A DNA stretch of 64,000 nt from Streptomyces sp. NRRL S-646 (GCF_000720765.1 NZ_JODC01000007.1:62001-126000), one strand, 5' to 3'. Positions 34,285 to 43,741 are shown, counted from the stretch's first letter. Numbers and translations are program-made. The notes: generated by a model not told the origin, from the sequence alone.

Positions 34285-35630
34285 GCCGCCCGTCCTTTCT
34301 TCTCTTCGAGGTCGGCGACCCAGAAGTCGCCGTCGGGGAAGGTGTACCGCGCGATCGACTCCGGACGCATGGCGGCCGAGAAACCGGGCGCGATCGGTGC
34401 CGTGTAGTGACCCTCGCGGATCACCACCGGATCGAGGAAGTGGTCGTGCAGATGATCGACGTACTCGATCACCCGGTCCTCGGTGGTGCCGGAGACCGCC
34501 ACGTAGTCGAACATCGACAGGTGCTGGACGAGTTCGCACAGGCCGACGCCGCCCGCGTGCGGGCACACCGGCACCCCGAACTTGGCTGCGAGCAGCAGGA
34601 TCGCGAGGTTCTCGTTGACGCCGCCGACACGGGCCGCGTCCATCTGGAGGACGTCGAGCGCACCCGCCTGCAGGAGCTGTTTGAAGACGATCCGGTTCTG
34701 GACGTGCTCGCCGGTCGCCACCTTCACCGGAGCCACCGCCGTGCGGATGGCCGCGTGGCCGAGGACGTCGTCGGGGCTGGTGGGCTCCTCGATCCAGTAC
34801 GGGTCGAACTCGGCGAGGGCCTTGGTCCAGCGGATCGCCTCGTCGACGTCCCAGCGCTGGTTGGCGTCGATGGCCATACGGATGTCGGGGCCGAGGACCG
34901 CGCGGGCGACCCGGCAGCGCCGGACGTCGTCGTCGAGGTCCGCGCCCACCTTGAGCTTGATCTGGGTGAACCCGTCGGCGACCGCCTGCGCGGCCAGCCG
35001 GCTGAGCTTCTCGTCGCTGTAGCCGAGCCAGCCGGCGGAGGTGGTGTAGCCGGGGTAGCCGCGCTCCAGCAGTCGTGCCGTGCGCTCTTCGGAGCCGGCG
35101 CGGCCCCGGCGCAGGATCTCCAGCGCCTCCTCGGGGGTGAGCGCGTCCGTGAGGTACCGGAAGTCGATCTGCCCGACCAGCCACTCCGGGTCGGCGTCGG
35201 CGAGCAGCCGCCACAGCGGCTTGTCGGCGCGCTTGGCCGCCAGGTCCCACACGGCGTTGACGACCGCGCCGATCGCCATGTGCATCACGCCCTTCTCGGG
35301 ACCCAGCCAGCGCAGCTGGCTGTCCCCGATCAGGTCGCGGTAGACGACTCCCGGGTCGGCACACACCTCGTCGACGGACCGTCCCACCACGTGGTGACGC
35401 AGCGCGTGGATCGCGGCGACCTGGACATCGTTGCCACGCCCGATGGTGAAGGTGAATCCGTGCCCCTCCTGCCCGTCCTCGCAGTCGGTGCGCAGCACGA
35501 CGTACGCGGCCGAGTAGTCGGGGTCCGGATTCATCGCGTCGGAGCCGTCGAGCTCGCGCGAGGTCGGGAACCGGATGTCGTAGGTGTCGACCGCGGTGAT
35601 GCGGCAGAGGGGGCCGGGCGTCGAAGACAC
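34281..35630 (-). CDS. Enolase-superfamily L-fuconate dehydratase
   Basis: 449 residues, GTG start. N-terminal capping domain '[35 protein letters not shown]' is typical of fuconate dehydratases (EC 4.2.1.68). Barrel residues: 'QIKLKVG' (general base Lys), metal ligands in '[10 protein letters not shown]', '[10 protein letters not shown]' and 'ATGEHVQNR', and His in '[12 protein letters not shown]'. The reaction is L-fuconate to 2-keto-3-deoxy-L-fuconate. It is the first catabolic gene after the transporter, 33 bases behind the permease, and fixes the likely substrate of the operon. Confidence 0.9.
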   Translation of the reverse strand: MSSTPGPLCRITAVDTYDIRFPTSRELDGSDAMNPDPDYSAAYVVLRTDCEDGQEGHGFTFTIGRGNDVQVAAIHALRHHVVGRSVDEVCADPGVVYRDLIGDSQLRWLGPEKGVMHMAIGAVVNAVWDLAAKRADKPLWRLLADADPEWLVGQIDFRYLTDALTPEEALEILRRGRAGSEERTARLLERGYPGYTTSAGWLGYSDEKLSRLAAQAVADGFTQIKLKVGADLDDDVRRCRVARAVLGPDIRMAIDANQRWDVDEAIRWTKALAEFDPYWIEEPTSPDDVLGHAAIRTAVAPVKVATGEHVQNRIVFKQLLQAGALDVLQMDAARVGGVNENLAILLLAAKFGVPVCPHAGGVGLCELVQHLSMFDYVAVSGTTEDRVIEYVDHLHDHFLDPVVIREGHYTAPIAPGFSAAMRPESIARYTFPDGDFWVADLEEKKGRAA

Positions 35631-35663
35631 GGAGGGCCTTTCGGTCGGGGGCAGGGGCGGAAG

Positions 35664-36689
35664 TCAGTCCTGGGCGCGGCCCGTGGTGAGGCGGGCCAGG
35701 ATGAGCGCGAGCAGGATGATTCCGCCGTAGATGGCGTCGATCCAGAACGACGGCACCTGGGCCATGGTCAGCATGGTCTTGACCACGCCCAGCAGGAGTA
35801 CGCCGGTCAGGGCGCCGAACATGGTGCCCTTGCCGCCGTCGAGGCTGATACCCCCGATCACGGCGGCGGCGAACACGGTGAAGATCATGTTCTGGCCCTG
35901 GTTGGCGCCGATGGCGCCGACGTACCCGGTGTACATGAGACCGCCGATCGAGGCGAGGACACCGGCGACGACGTAGACGCCGAGCCGGACGCGGTCGACG
36001 CGGATGCCGGCGGCGCGGGCCGCCTCGAGGTTGCCGCCGATCGCGTACAACGAACGGCCCACACGGTGGTACTTGAGCACCAGCCCGGCGATCGCGAAGG
36101 CCGCGGCGGCCACCCACACGGAGATCGGAATGCGCAGGAACGTGGTGGTGGCCAGCGAGAAGAACGCGTCGGGCATGCCGAACAGCGTCTTGCCCTTGGT
36201 GGCGCCGACCAGCAGCCCGCGCAGGATGATCAGCATGGCGAGGGTGACGATGAACGCGTTGAGCTTCACCTTCACGACGAGGATGCCGTTGAAGGCGCCG
36301 ATGGCCGCACCCACCAGGGGGATGGCCAGCAGGGCGAGCCCGGCGGGGAGTTCCGTGCCCCAGCCGGCCTGGGCGGCCGGCAGCACCAGGAGCGCCGCCA
36401 CCGCCGGCGCTATGCCGACCACCGACTCCAGCGACAGGTCGAACTTGCCGGTGATCAGGACCAGCGACTCGGCCAGCACCACCATCGCCAGCGACGCCGA
36501 CGAGGCCAGAATGGAGATCAGGGTGGCCTCGGTGAAGAAGGAGTCGTTCAGGACGGCACCGAGCAGAAGCAGCAGCAACAGCGCCGGTACCAGGGCGAGT
36601 TCGCGGGCGCGGCGCAGCAGCACCGCCCTCGCCGCCCGGGCGTCGGGCATGCTCACCGGCTTCACCGGCGGAGCCTTGGTGTCAGCCAT
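35664..36689 (-). CDS. CUT2-family sugar ABC transporter permease
   Basis: 341 residues with about eight to ten hydrophobic helices. The RbsC-type signature is visible: 'LITGKFDLSLESVVGIAPAVAALL', 'FIVTLAMLIILRGLLVGATKG', 'GRSLYAIGGNLEAARAAGIRVDRVRLGVYV', 'AAVIGGISLDGGKGTMFGALTGVLLLG'. One permease gene per operon fits a homodimeric channel of the CUT2 type. It overlaps the ATPase gene by eight bases. The presumed substrate is L-fucose. Confidence 0.9.
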   Translation of the reverse strand: MADTKAPPVKPVSMPDARAARAVLLRRARELALVPALLLLLLLGAVLNDSFFTEATLISILASSASLAMVVLAESLVLITGKFDLSLESVVGIAPAVAALLVLPAAQAGWGTELPAGLALLAIPLVGAAIGAFNGILVVKVKLNAFIVTLAMLIILRGLLVGATKGKTLFGMPDAFFSLATTTFLRIPISVWVAAAAFAIAGLVLKYHRVGRSLYAIGGNLEAARAAGIRVDRVRLGVYVVAGVLASIGGLMYTGYVGAIGANQGQNMIFTVFAAAVIGGISLDGGKGTMFGALTGVLLLGVVKTMLTMAQVPSFWIDAIYGGIILLALILARLTTGRAQD

Positions 36690-38199
36690 GGTCCACTCCT
36701 TCGATGGAGGCGATCAGCTCATGGTCGCGCCAGCCCGCCGGGTGCTCGGCGACGACGCGGCCGTGGAAAAGAACGAGGACGCGGTCGCAGCGCCGCAGGT
36801 CGTCGAGTTCGTCGGAGACGACCAGGACCGCGGTGCCGTCCTCACGGGCGCTGTCCACGCGGGCCAGCAGTGACTCCTTGGACTTCACGTCGACGCCCGC
36901 GGTGGGGTTGATCAGGACGAGCAGCCGCGGGTCGGAGGCGAGGGCGCGGGCCATGACGACCTTCTGCGCGTTGCCGCCGGACAGGTCGGAGACGGGCTGC
37001 TCGGGGCCCTCGGTGTGGATGTCGAGGCGGTCGATCAGCTCGGTGGCGAAGCCGCGTTTGCGGTCGGTGCCGATGAAGCCGAATCGGCCCAGCCGGTCCA
37101 GGACGCTCATGGTGGCGTTGTCGCCGATGGTCATCCCGGCGACCAGGCCCTGGTCGTGCCGGTCGCGCGGGACACAGCCGACACCGGCCTTCAGGGCGGC
37201 CTGCACCGACCCGAACTGCAGCCGCTCACCGTCCAGTCGGGCGGTTCCGCGGGTGGGTGTGCGCAGGCCGGCGATGGCCTCCGCCAGCTCGGTCTTGCCG
37301 CTGGCGCTGGATCCGGCGAGTCCGACGACCTCGCCCCGCCGCACAGTCAGGTCGACGTCCTCGTACGCGTCCGAGGTGAGCCCGCGGGCGTCGAGCAGGA
37401 CGGGCGCGTGATCGTCGACGAGCCTTTCCTGTACGGCCTGTTCCGCGATCACCTCGATGGACTCCCCCGCCATGGCCTCCACCAGTGCCGCCCTCGGCAG
37501 GTCGGCGACGGGGGCGGTCGTGATCCAGCGGGCGTCGCGCAGCACAGTGACGGTCTGGCAGACCTCGTACACCTCCTGGAGGTGGTGGGAGATGAACAGG
37601 AACGTGACACCGGAGTCCTGGAGCGCGCGCATCCGGCTGAAGAGCCGCTCGATCTCGCGCTTGTCCAGCTGGGCGGTCGGCTCGTCGAGGACGATGAAGC
37701 GGGCGCCGAAGCTGAGCGCCCGGGCGATCTCCACCATCTGGCGGTCCTCGACCTTGAGGTCGGCCGTGCGCGCCTCCGGGTCGACGTGCACGTCCCAGGT
37801 GTCGAGGAGCCGGGCCGCCTCCGCCTTCAGCCGGCGCCAGCTGATGAAGCCCCGTTGCAGCGGCTGCCGGTTGATGAAGAGGTTCTCGGCGACCGTCAAC
37901 TCGGGGACGACCGTGGGGTGTTGATAGACGCAGGCCACCTTGCGACGCCAGGCGTCGCGGTCGGCGAGCGGGGGCGCGGGTTCGCTGTCGAAGCGGACCG
38001 TGCCCTCGTCCGGCGCCTGGAGTCCGGTGAGGATGTTGACCAGGGTCGACTTGCCGGCGCCGTTGCGGCCGACGAGGGCATGGGACTCGCCGGACAGCAC
38101 GGTGAGCCGGCCGTCCGCGAGGGCGGTGGTGGGGCCGTAGCGCTTGACGATGCCCCGCGCCTCGACGAGGGGCACGGGCGGGTTGTCCTGGACGCTCAC
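36682..38199 (-). CDS. CUT2-family sugar ABC transporter ATP-binding protein (two NBDs)
   Basis: 505 residues with two nucleotide-binding halves. The N-terminal half has Walker A GRNGAGKST, a degenerate signature ('KVEDRQMVEIARAL') and Walker B 'FIVLDEPTAQLD'. The C-terminal half has a degenerate Walker A GSSASGKTE, an intact signature LSGGNAQK and 'LLVLINPTAGVD'. This asymmetry, with one full site per composite pair, is normal for RbsA-type proteins. GTG start overlaps the stop of the binding-protein gene (GTGA). Confidence 0.92.
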   Translation of the reverse strand: MSVQDNPPVPLVEARGIVKRYGPTTALADGRLTVLSGESHALVGRNGAGKSTLVNILTGLQAPDEGTVRFDSEPAPPLADRDAWRRKVACVYQHPTVVPELTVAENLFINRQPLQRGFISWRRLKAEAARLLDTWDVHVDPEARTADLKVEDRQMVEIARALSFGARFIVLDEPTAQLDKREIERLFSRMRALQDSGVTFLFISHHLQEVYEVCQTVTVLRDARWITTAPVADLPRAALVEAMAGESIEVIAEQAVQERLVDDHAPVLLDARGLTSDAYEDVDLTVRRGEVVGLAGSSASGKTELAEAIAGLRTPTRGTARLDGERLQFGSVQAALKAGVGCVPRDRHDQGLVAGMTIGDNATMSVLDRLGRFGFIGTDRKRGFATELIDRLDIHTEGPEQPVSDLSGGNAQKVVMARALASDPRLLVLINPTAGVDVKSKESLLARVDSAREDGTAVLVVSDELDDLRRCDRVLVLFHGRVVAEHPAGWRDHELIASIEGVDHG

Positions 38200-39269
38200 T
38201 TGACCGTGTTCCCCCACAGCTTGGGGTCGTCCACGTTGTCCTTCGTCACCAGCGGGGCGGGCAGCTGGTCCTCGAGGATGCCGCTGGGCAGCTTGACGAT
38301 GGTCGAGTCGTGGTCGGTAGGGCCCGGCTTGAAGGTCTTCCCCTCCATCGCCGCCTTGATGTAGTACATGCCGTACTTGGCGTAGGCGTCGGCGGGCTGG
38401 GAGACGGTCGCGTCGATCTCGCCCTTGCGGATGGCGTCGAACTCCTGCGGGATGCCGTCGTTGGAGACGATGGTGATGTGGCCCGCGGCGCCGGCCTTCT
38501 TCAGCATGCCTTTGGACTTGAGGGTCTGCAGGGTCGGGGCGAGGTAGACGCCGCCGGCCTGCATGTAGATGCCCTTGATGTCGGGGTTGGCGTTGAGGAG
38601 GGTGTTCAGCTGGGAGGCCGCGGTGTCGGACTCCCACTTGGCGGGGATCTCCAGCACCTTCAGCTTGGGGTACTTCTGCTTCACACAGGACCGGAAGGCC
38701 TCGGATCGGTCGCGGCCGTTGACCGAGGCGAGGTCGCCCATGATCTGCACGACCTTGCCGCTGGTGATGTGCCGGCCGAGGTAGTCGCAGGCCTTGGTGC
38801 CGTAGGCGACGTTGTCGGCACGTACGACCATGGCGACCTTGCCCTTGTCGGGCGCCACGTCGACCGCGACGACCGGCACGCCCTTGCGGTCGGCCTGGTC
38901 GAGGCCGGCCTCGATGGCGGCGCTGTCCAGCGGGGCGACGACCAGGCCCTTCACGCCTTGGTTGAGCTGGTTGTTGATGTCGGTGATCTGCTGGGAGGGA
39001 TCACTGTTGGAGTTGACCGTCTTGAGCGCCTCGACGCCTTCGGACTTCGCCATCTTCGGCACGTAGTCGTTGTACGACTGCCAGAACGGCGAGGTCAGCA
39101 GGGGCAGGATCACCCCGACCTTGCCGGTGCCGCCGCCTCCGGCGCTGCCGGAGCCGCCGGTGTCCTTGGTGCTGCCGCACGCGGCGAGCGCGAGCGAGGC
39201 GCTCGCGGCCACGGCCAGCACACCGACCATTCGAAAACTGTTCCGCTTCCCCACTGTCCTGCCGGGCAT
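38196..39269 (-). CDS. CUT2 sugar-binding lipoprotein
   Basis: 357 residues: MPGRTVGKRN, hydrophobic core, lipobox LALAAC (Cys near 33). The periplasmic-binding-protein-like I fold: 'VGVILPLLTSPFWQSYNDYVPKMAK', 'SDPSQQITDINNQLNQGVKGLVVAPLDS', 'GVPVVAVDVAPD', 'VVQIMGDLASVNGRDRSEAF', 'IVSNDGIPQEFDAIRKGEIDATVSQ'. It delivers the hexose to the permease. The start at 39269 has GAGGAG seven bases upstream. As first gene of the eight-gene operon it lies 164 bases from the divergent FadR-type regulator, whose operators flank its promoter. Confidence 0.92.
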   Translation of the reverse strand: MPGRTVGKRNSFRMVGVLAVAASASLALAACGSTKDTGGSGSAGGGGTGKVGVILPLLTSPFWQSYNDYVPKMAKSEGVEALKTVNSNSDPSQQITDINNQLNQGVKGLVVAPLDSAAIEAGLDQADRKGVPVVAVDVAPDKGKVAMVVRADNVAYGTKACDYLGRHITSGKVVQIMGDLASVNGRDRSEAFRSCVKQKYPKLKVLEIPAKWESDTAASQLNTLLNANPDIKGIYMQAGGVYLAPTLQTLKSKGMLKKAGAAGHITIVSNDGIPQEFDAIRKGEIDATVSQPADAYAKYGMYYIKAAMEGKTFKPGPTDHDSTIVKLPSGILEDQLPAPLVTKDNVDDPKLWGNTVK

Positions 39270-39313
39270 CTGGCGGCTCCTCGTTGAGCGTGTTCGAGCA
39301 GATGCCCGCATAT

Positions 39314-39324
39314 TTATCAGACCA
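39314..39324. promoter_or_regulatory. Second FadR/GntR operator candidate, over the fucose operon promoter
   Basis: TTATCAGACCA: the right half ACCA and spacing match the site at 39378-39388, the left half is degenerate. On the minus strand it overlaps a possible -10 (TAAATA) placed 16 bases from TTGTTC. Binding here would block the transporter-catabolic operon. Confidence 0.45.
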
Positions 39325-39377
39325 CTTCCCCGGAACAACACCCTCCGACGGCAGATTTTCGCCGTTCCTGACAGTAT

Positions 39378-39388
39378 TGGTAGGACCA
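39378..39388. promoter_or_regulatory. FadR/GntR-type operator
   Basis: TGGTAGGACCA is a perfect 4+3+4 palindrome matching the FadR-subfamily consensus TNGTNNNACNA. It overlaps TTGGTA (39377-39382), a candidate -35 spaced 16 bases from TAGACT (39399-39404), in front of the regulator gene at 39434. Confidence 0.65.
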
Positions 39389-39433
39389 CCCCCGCGGTTA
39401 GACTGCGGCGCACCGGGTGACAGGAGGAACGGC

Positions 39434-40135
39434 GTGGACGAGACCGCCCCGCAGAAGGGCACGGTGACGCAGCGCGCCATCGAGCGGATCAAGGCGATGA
39501 TCGCGGAGGGCCGTCTGGAGCCCGGCCAGCGGCTGCCCACCGAACGCGACCTCGCCGTCCAGCTGGGCATCTCCCGCAGCTCGATGCGCGAGGCGATCCG
39601 CGCGCTCACGGTGCTCGGCGTCCTGGAGGCCCGGCACGGCTCCGGTATCTACGTCACCCAACTGGAGGCCGGTGACCTGCTGGAGACGTTCGGCGTGGTC
39701 GCCGACCTGTCCCGGGGCCCACGCCTGGTGGAGCTCCTGGAGGTGCGCCGCATCCTGGAGTCGACGGCGACCGCACTGGCGGCGGCCCGCATCACACCGG
39801 ACCAGCTCGCCGAGGTCGAGAAACACCTCACGGCGATGAACGCCACCGACGACCCGGAGGAGATCCTCGCCCACGACCTCGCCTTCCACCGCGAGATCGC
39901 GGTCGCCGCCGGCAACGACACCATGGCCGCCATCCTGGAGGGCCTGTCCTCCCGCACCTTCCGCGCCCGCGTGTGGCGCGGCTACCAGGAGGAGGGCGCC
40001 TTCGCCCGCACCCGGCGGGAGCACGCGGCGATCCACCGGGCACTGGTGGCCCACGACCCGGAGGCGGCACGGGCGGCGGCGGCCGCGCATGTGGGCGAGG
40101 TGGAGGAGTGGCTGCGGGCGCAGCTCGGAAGGTGA
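39434..40135 (+). CDS. FadR-subfamily GntR transcriptional regulator (sugar catabolism)
   Basis: 233 residues, GTG start after AGGAGGA. Winged helix-turn-helix about 12-75: 'AIERIKAMIAEGRLEPGQRLPTERDLAVQLGISRSSMREAIRALTVLGVLEARHGSGIYV'. The C-terminal all-helical FCD domain carries metal/ligand-site residues: Asp and His in 'LAHDLAFHREIAVAAGN', and His in 'EHAAIHRALVAHD' and 'AAAHVGEVEEWL'. FadR-subfamily proteins with this domain respond to sugar acids. It is divergent from the fucose operon and the 164-base gap holds two operator-like sites, so it is the likely repressor of both. Confidence 0.9.
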   Translation: MDETAPQKGTVTQRAIERIKAMIAEGRLEPGQRLPTERDLAVQLGISRSSMREAIRALTVLGVLEARHGSGIYVTQLEAGDLLETFGVVADLSRGPRLVELLEVRRILESTATALAAARITPDQLAEVEKHLTAMNATDDPEEILAHDLAFHREIAVAAGNDTMAAILEGLSSRTFRARVWRGYQEEGAFARTRREHAAIHRALVAHDPEAARAAAAAHVGEVEEWLRAQLGR

Positions 40136-40168
40136 CCGCTGCTGCGCCGGGCGCTTGACTCCGACCCC

Positions 40169-40648
40169 TCAGGCGTTCGGCGGAGCCGCGCCCTGCCCCG
40201 GGGCCGGCGCCTGTGTCTGACCCTGTGTGTCCGACCACTCCCGCAGTTCGTGATTGCCCACCTCCTCGATGGTCGCCTGCAGCGCGGCCTGTGCGGCCGC
40301 GTCGCGTTGCGCGGGGGGCAGCAGCCGGTAGCGGTCGACAGCGCGTCGCAACGTCTCGTGGGACTGCCCGCACACGACCCATCGCGCGGCGGGGCTGAAC
40401 AGCTGGCGCACCCCAGTGAAGAAGACGGCACCGCCCGCGATCAGGGCGGTCAGCCACGCCGGAGCATGCAGCCCCGCCGCCACCACCGTCGAGGAGGTGG
40501 CGGCGAGGGCACCCAGTTCCGTCGCGTAGTGCATCCGTCGCGACCGGTCCCGGGTGCGGGCGTAGAACGCCAAGTCCTGCTGCGCGAGGGCCAGTACGGG
40601 ATCCGGTGCGGCGGCCCAGTCCCGGTCGGTCACCGTTCTTCTTCTCAT
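40169..40648 (-). CDS. DUF4231/SLATT-like two-helix membrane protein
   Basis: About 159 residues (GTG 40654 is an alternative start). A helical N-terminus ('DPVLALAQQDLAFYARTRDRSRRMHYATELGAL') leads into two adjacent membrane helices ('ATSSTVVAAGLHAPAWLTALIAGGAVFFTGVRQLF'), then a helical stretch and a Gln/Ala/Pro-rich tail. The arrangement is that of DUF4231/SLATT proteins, some of which are proposed pore-forming effectors in nucleotide-signalled systems. No cyclase or SLOG partner is adjacent here. It follows the GH38 gene by 28 bases on the same strand and may be co-transcribed. Confidence 0.65.
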   Translation of the reverse strand: MRRRTVTDRDWAAAPDPVLALAQQDLAFYARTRDRSRRMHYATELGALAATSSTVVAAGLHAPAWLTALIAGGAVFFTGVRQLFSPAARWVVCGQSHETLRRAVDRYRLLPPAQRDAAAQAALQATIEEVGNHELREWSDTQGQTQAPAPGQGAAPPNA

Positions 40649-40676
40649 CGGCACATCATGCCTGCGCCGGGCCGCC

Positions 40677-43600
40677 TCAGGCCCGCCGGAACCGCAAGGT
40701 CACCAGCTGGAAGGGGCGCAGCCGCACAGCGACCCGGCCGCCCTCCCTCCGCTCGATCGCCGCTTCGGGCACCGGGCGTTCCAGCAGATCCGTCTCCGTC
40801 ACGCCGGCCACCTCGAATCCGGCCGTGAGCATGGCCCGGGCGCGTCCCCCGTGGGCCTCGTGGAAGCGGACCACCACGTCGCCGCTGCCGTCGTCGGCCA
40901 GCTTGACCGCGGTGACCACGACCGCCTCGCGATCGACGGTCACCAACGGGGCGACCTGCGCTGCCCCGTTGATCCGCCTCTCCCGCACATTGATCCGCCA
41001 CCCTTCGCGCACCGCGTCCCCGATCCCCGCCCCCGGCACCAGCGCATGCCGGAAGCGGTGGACGCCCTGGTCGGTCTCCGGGTCCGGGAAGCGCGGGGCC
41101 CGCAGCAGTGACACCCGGACCGTGGTGGTCGTACCGCGATCGCCGTCGGTGCGGACCGTGCGGGTCACATCATGGCCGTAGGTGGAGTCGTTGACGACCG
41201 CCACCCCCCAGCCGGGCTCCTCGAAGTGGACGAAGCGGTGGTTGCAGGCCTCGAACTTGGCCGCCTCCCAGGAGGTGTTGGTGTGCGTGGGCCGGTGGAA
41301 GTGCCCGAACTGGGTCTCCGACGCATACCGTTCGGCGTGCACGTCGAGCGGGAAGGCGAGCTTGAGGAACTTCTCCGTCTCGTGCCAGTCCACCTCCGTG
41401 TCCAGCACCAGCCGCCGCTCCCCCGGCGGCAGCGACAGCACCTGTGTGACGCGCGACGCGCCGGAGGACCGCACGATCCGCACCGACACGCCGTCCTCAC
41501 CGGGGACCACCTCATCGGCGTCCGTGAGATCGGTGACCGTGTTGCGGTAGAACTCGTCCACGTCCCAGGCGTCCCACATGTTGGGGAAGTCGGGATGGAT
41601 CTGGAGGAGGTTCGCGGCGCGCCCCGGAGCGATCGTCTCCCGGTCGGCTGCGATGTCGTAGGCCGATACGACGAGGCCCTCGGCGTCGATCTCGATGCGC
41701 AGCAGGCCGTTGTGGAGGGCGAATCCGCCGGCTGGGCGCGGGGTCACCGTCGTCCTGCCGTCGGTGACCGCCGTCCCCGCGCCGCCCGCCGGGATCCCGT
41801 GACGGGTGTGCGGCGCCGAGTTGAAGACGAGGGGCGTCGATCCCTCGCCGGCCAGGGCGCGCTGGGCCGCATCGATGATCGCGTCCAGTTCGGCCGCCAC
41901 CCGCTCATACGTCGCCCGCGCCTCCCGGTGCACCCACGCGATCGACGAGCCCGGCAGGATGTCGTGGAACTGGTGCAGCAGCACCGTTTTCCAGATGCGG
42001 TCCAACTCCTCGTAGGGGTACGGGAATCCGGTGCGTACGGCGGCCGTGGCGGCCCAGAGTTCGGCCTCGCGCAGGAGGTGTTCGCTGCGCCGGTTGCCCT
42101 GCTTGGTCCTCGCCTGACTGGTGAGGGTGGCGCGGTGGAGTTCGAGGTAGAGCTCGCCGACCCAGACGGGGGGCTCGGGATACTCGGCCTCGGCCTTCTC
42201 GAAGAACTCCTGCGGGGTCTCCCACGCGACCCGCGCCGAGCCCTCCAGGTCCCGAAGCCGCGCCGCCTTCGCGACCATCTCCCGGGTGGTGCCGCCGCCT
42301 CCGTCGCCCCAGCCGGTCGGGGCGAGGGAGTGCCGGGCGACTCCCTTGTCCTTGAAGTTGCCTGCCGCGTGGGCGATCTCGCTGCCCTTCATGGAGCAGT
42401 TGTAGGTGTCGACCGGCGGGAAGTGCGTGAAGATCCGGGTGCCGTCGATGCCCTCCCAACGGAAGGTGTGGTGCGGGAACTTGTTGGTCTGGGACCAGGA
42501 GATCTTCTGCGTCAGCAGCCACTTGGAACCGGCGGCCTTGATGATCTGCGGGAGCCCGGCGGCGAAGCCGAAGGTGTCGGGCAGCCATGCCTCCTCGTTC
42601 TCGATGCCGAACTCGTCGAGGAAGAACCGCTTGCCGTGCACGAACTGGCGGGCCATCGCCTCCGAACCGGGCATGTTGGTGTCCGACTCCACCCACATCC
42701 CGCCGGCCGGCACGAACCGTCCGTCCGCCACCGCCTTCTTCACCCGCGCCCACACCTCGGGCCGGTGCTCCTTCACCCACGCCCACTGCTGGGCCTGCGA
42801 CATGGCGAACACGAAATCGGGCTCGTCGTCGAGGAGCGCGGTCATGTTGGAGGTCGTACGGGCGACCTTGCGGACCGTCTCGCGCAGCGGCCACAGCCAG
42901 GCCGAGTCGATGTGGGCGTGACCGACGGCGCTGATGCGGTGGGCGGAGGGGGTGGCGGGCGCGGACAGGACGTCGGCCAGGTGTGAACGGGCCTCCTCTG
43001 CCGTGCCGTTGACGTCCTGCAGGTCGATCGCGTCGAGTGACCGCTCCACCGCGCGCAGGATCTCCCAGCGACGCGCCGACTCCACGGGCAGCTCGGCCAT
43101 CAGCTCGCCGAGCACCTCCAGGTCGATCACCAGCTGCCACACCGTCTCGTCGAAGACGGCAAGATCCATACGGGTGAGGGTGTACTGCGGTTCGCTGCCC
43201 GCCGTCTCCTTGTCGCCCAGCTGGGTGGGCAGGAAGGGGTGGTAGTCGAGGATGACGGGGTTGGAGGCCGCCTCGACGTGCAGGCGCACCTGTTCGCCGC
43301 CTTCGACCGGGGCGCCGATCCGTACCCACTGGTTGCGCGGGTTGAGGCCCTTCACCGGGGTGCCGTCGGGCCGGTAGACCAGGCCCTCGCACTGGAATCC
43401 GGGCATGTTCTCGTCGAAGCCGAGGTCGAGGATCGCCTCGACGGTCCTGCCGGCCCACACCTCAGGGACCGTCCCGGTGACGCGGAACCAGCTGGTGCCC
43501 CACGGAGCACCCCACCGGGCGCCGACCGCGATCGGCTCGGGCTCGGCCGCCAGGGCCTCGGCCACCGGCACCGGCTCGCCGGGCGCGTGCCACACCGCCA

Positions 43601-43697
43601 CCTCCAGCGGTACGGACTCGGGGTACACGGCGGGGCGGATACGCTCGTCGAGGACTCGCTTGAGACGGGCTTCGACCAGGCTGCGGTCGTCATGCAT
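40677..43697 (-). CDS. GH38 alpha-mannosidase
   Basis: 1006 residues, cytoplasmic (no signal peptide). A beta-sandwich N-terminal domain (about 40-250) precedes the GH38 catalytic domain: zinc ligands in 'VGHAHIDSAWLWPLRET', the nucleophile Asp in 'AWLPDTFGFAAGLPQI', 'WSQTNKFPHHTFRWEGIDG', and 'ELYLELHRATLTSQARTKQGNR'. The C-terminal half holds the middle helical and large beta domains. Intracellular bacterial GH38 enzymes remove alpha-linked mannose from imported oligosaccharides. It follows the secreted GH85 gene by 44 bases, as last sugar-degrading gene of the LacI-flanked operon. Confidence 0.93.
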   Translation of the reverse strand: MHDDRSLVEARLKRVLDERIRPAVYPESVPLEVAVWHAPGEPVPVAEALAAEPEPIAVGARWGAPWGTSWFRVTGTVPEVWAGRTVEAILDLGFDENMPGFQCEGLVYRPDGTPVKGLNPRNQWVRIGAPVEGGEQVRLHVEAASNPVILDYHPFLPTQLGDKETAGSEPQYTLTRMDLAVFDETVWQLVIDLEVLGELMAELPVESARRWEILRAVERSLDAIDLQDVNGTAEEARSHLADVLSAPATPSAHRISAVGHAHIDSAWLWPLRETVRKVARTTSNMTALLDDEPDFVFAMSQAQQWAWVKEHRPEVWARVKKAVADGRFVPAGGMWVESDTNMPGSEAMARQFVHGKRFFLDEFGIENEEAWLPDTFGFAAGLPQIIKAAGSKWLLTQKISWSQTNKFPHHTFRWEGIDGTRIFTHFPPVDTYNCSMKGSEIAHAAGNFKDKGVARHSLAPTGWGDGGGGTTREMVAKAARLRDLEGSARVAWETPQEFFEKAEAEYPEPPVWVGELYLELHRATLTSQARTKQGNRRSEHLLREAELWAATAAVRTGFPYPYEELDRIWKTVLLHQFHDILPGSSIAWVHREARATYERVAAELDAIIDAAQRALAGEGSTPLVFNSAPHTRHGIPAGGAGTAVTDGRTTVTPRPAGGFALHNGLLRIEIDAEGLVVSAYDIAADRETIAPGRAANLLQIHPDFPNMWDAWDVDEFYRNTVTDLTDADEVVPGEDGVSVRIVRSSGASRVTQVLSLPPGERRLVLDTEVDWHETEKFLKLAFPLDVHAERYASETQFGHFHRPTHTNTSWEAAKFEACNHRFVHFEEPGWGVAVVNDSTYGHDVTRTVRTDGDRGTTTTVRVSLLRAPRFPDPETDQGVHRFRHALVPGAGIGDAVREGWRINVRERRINGAAQVAPLVTVDREAVVVTAVKLADDGSGDVVVRFHEAHGGRARAMLTAGFEVAGVTETDLLERPVPEAAIERREGGRVAVRLRPFQLVTLRFRRA

Positions 43698-43741
43698 ACG
43701 GGGTGCTCCGTAGGTCTACCGGGGCTTCCGGTGGCGGGTGG

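Noticed and set aside
39314..39388. DasR (dre) sites
   Set aside because: The sites share TGGT/ACCA with dre but have an 11-base rather than 12-base core and lie beside a FadR-type gene, so the FadR reading fits better.
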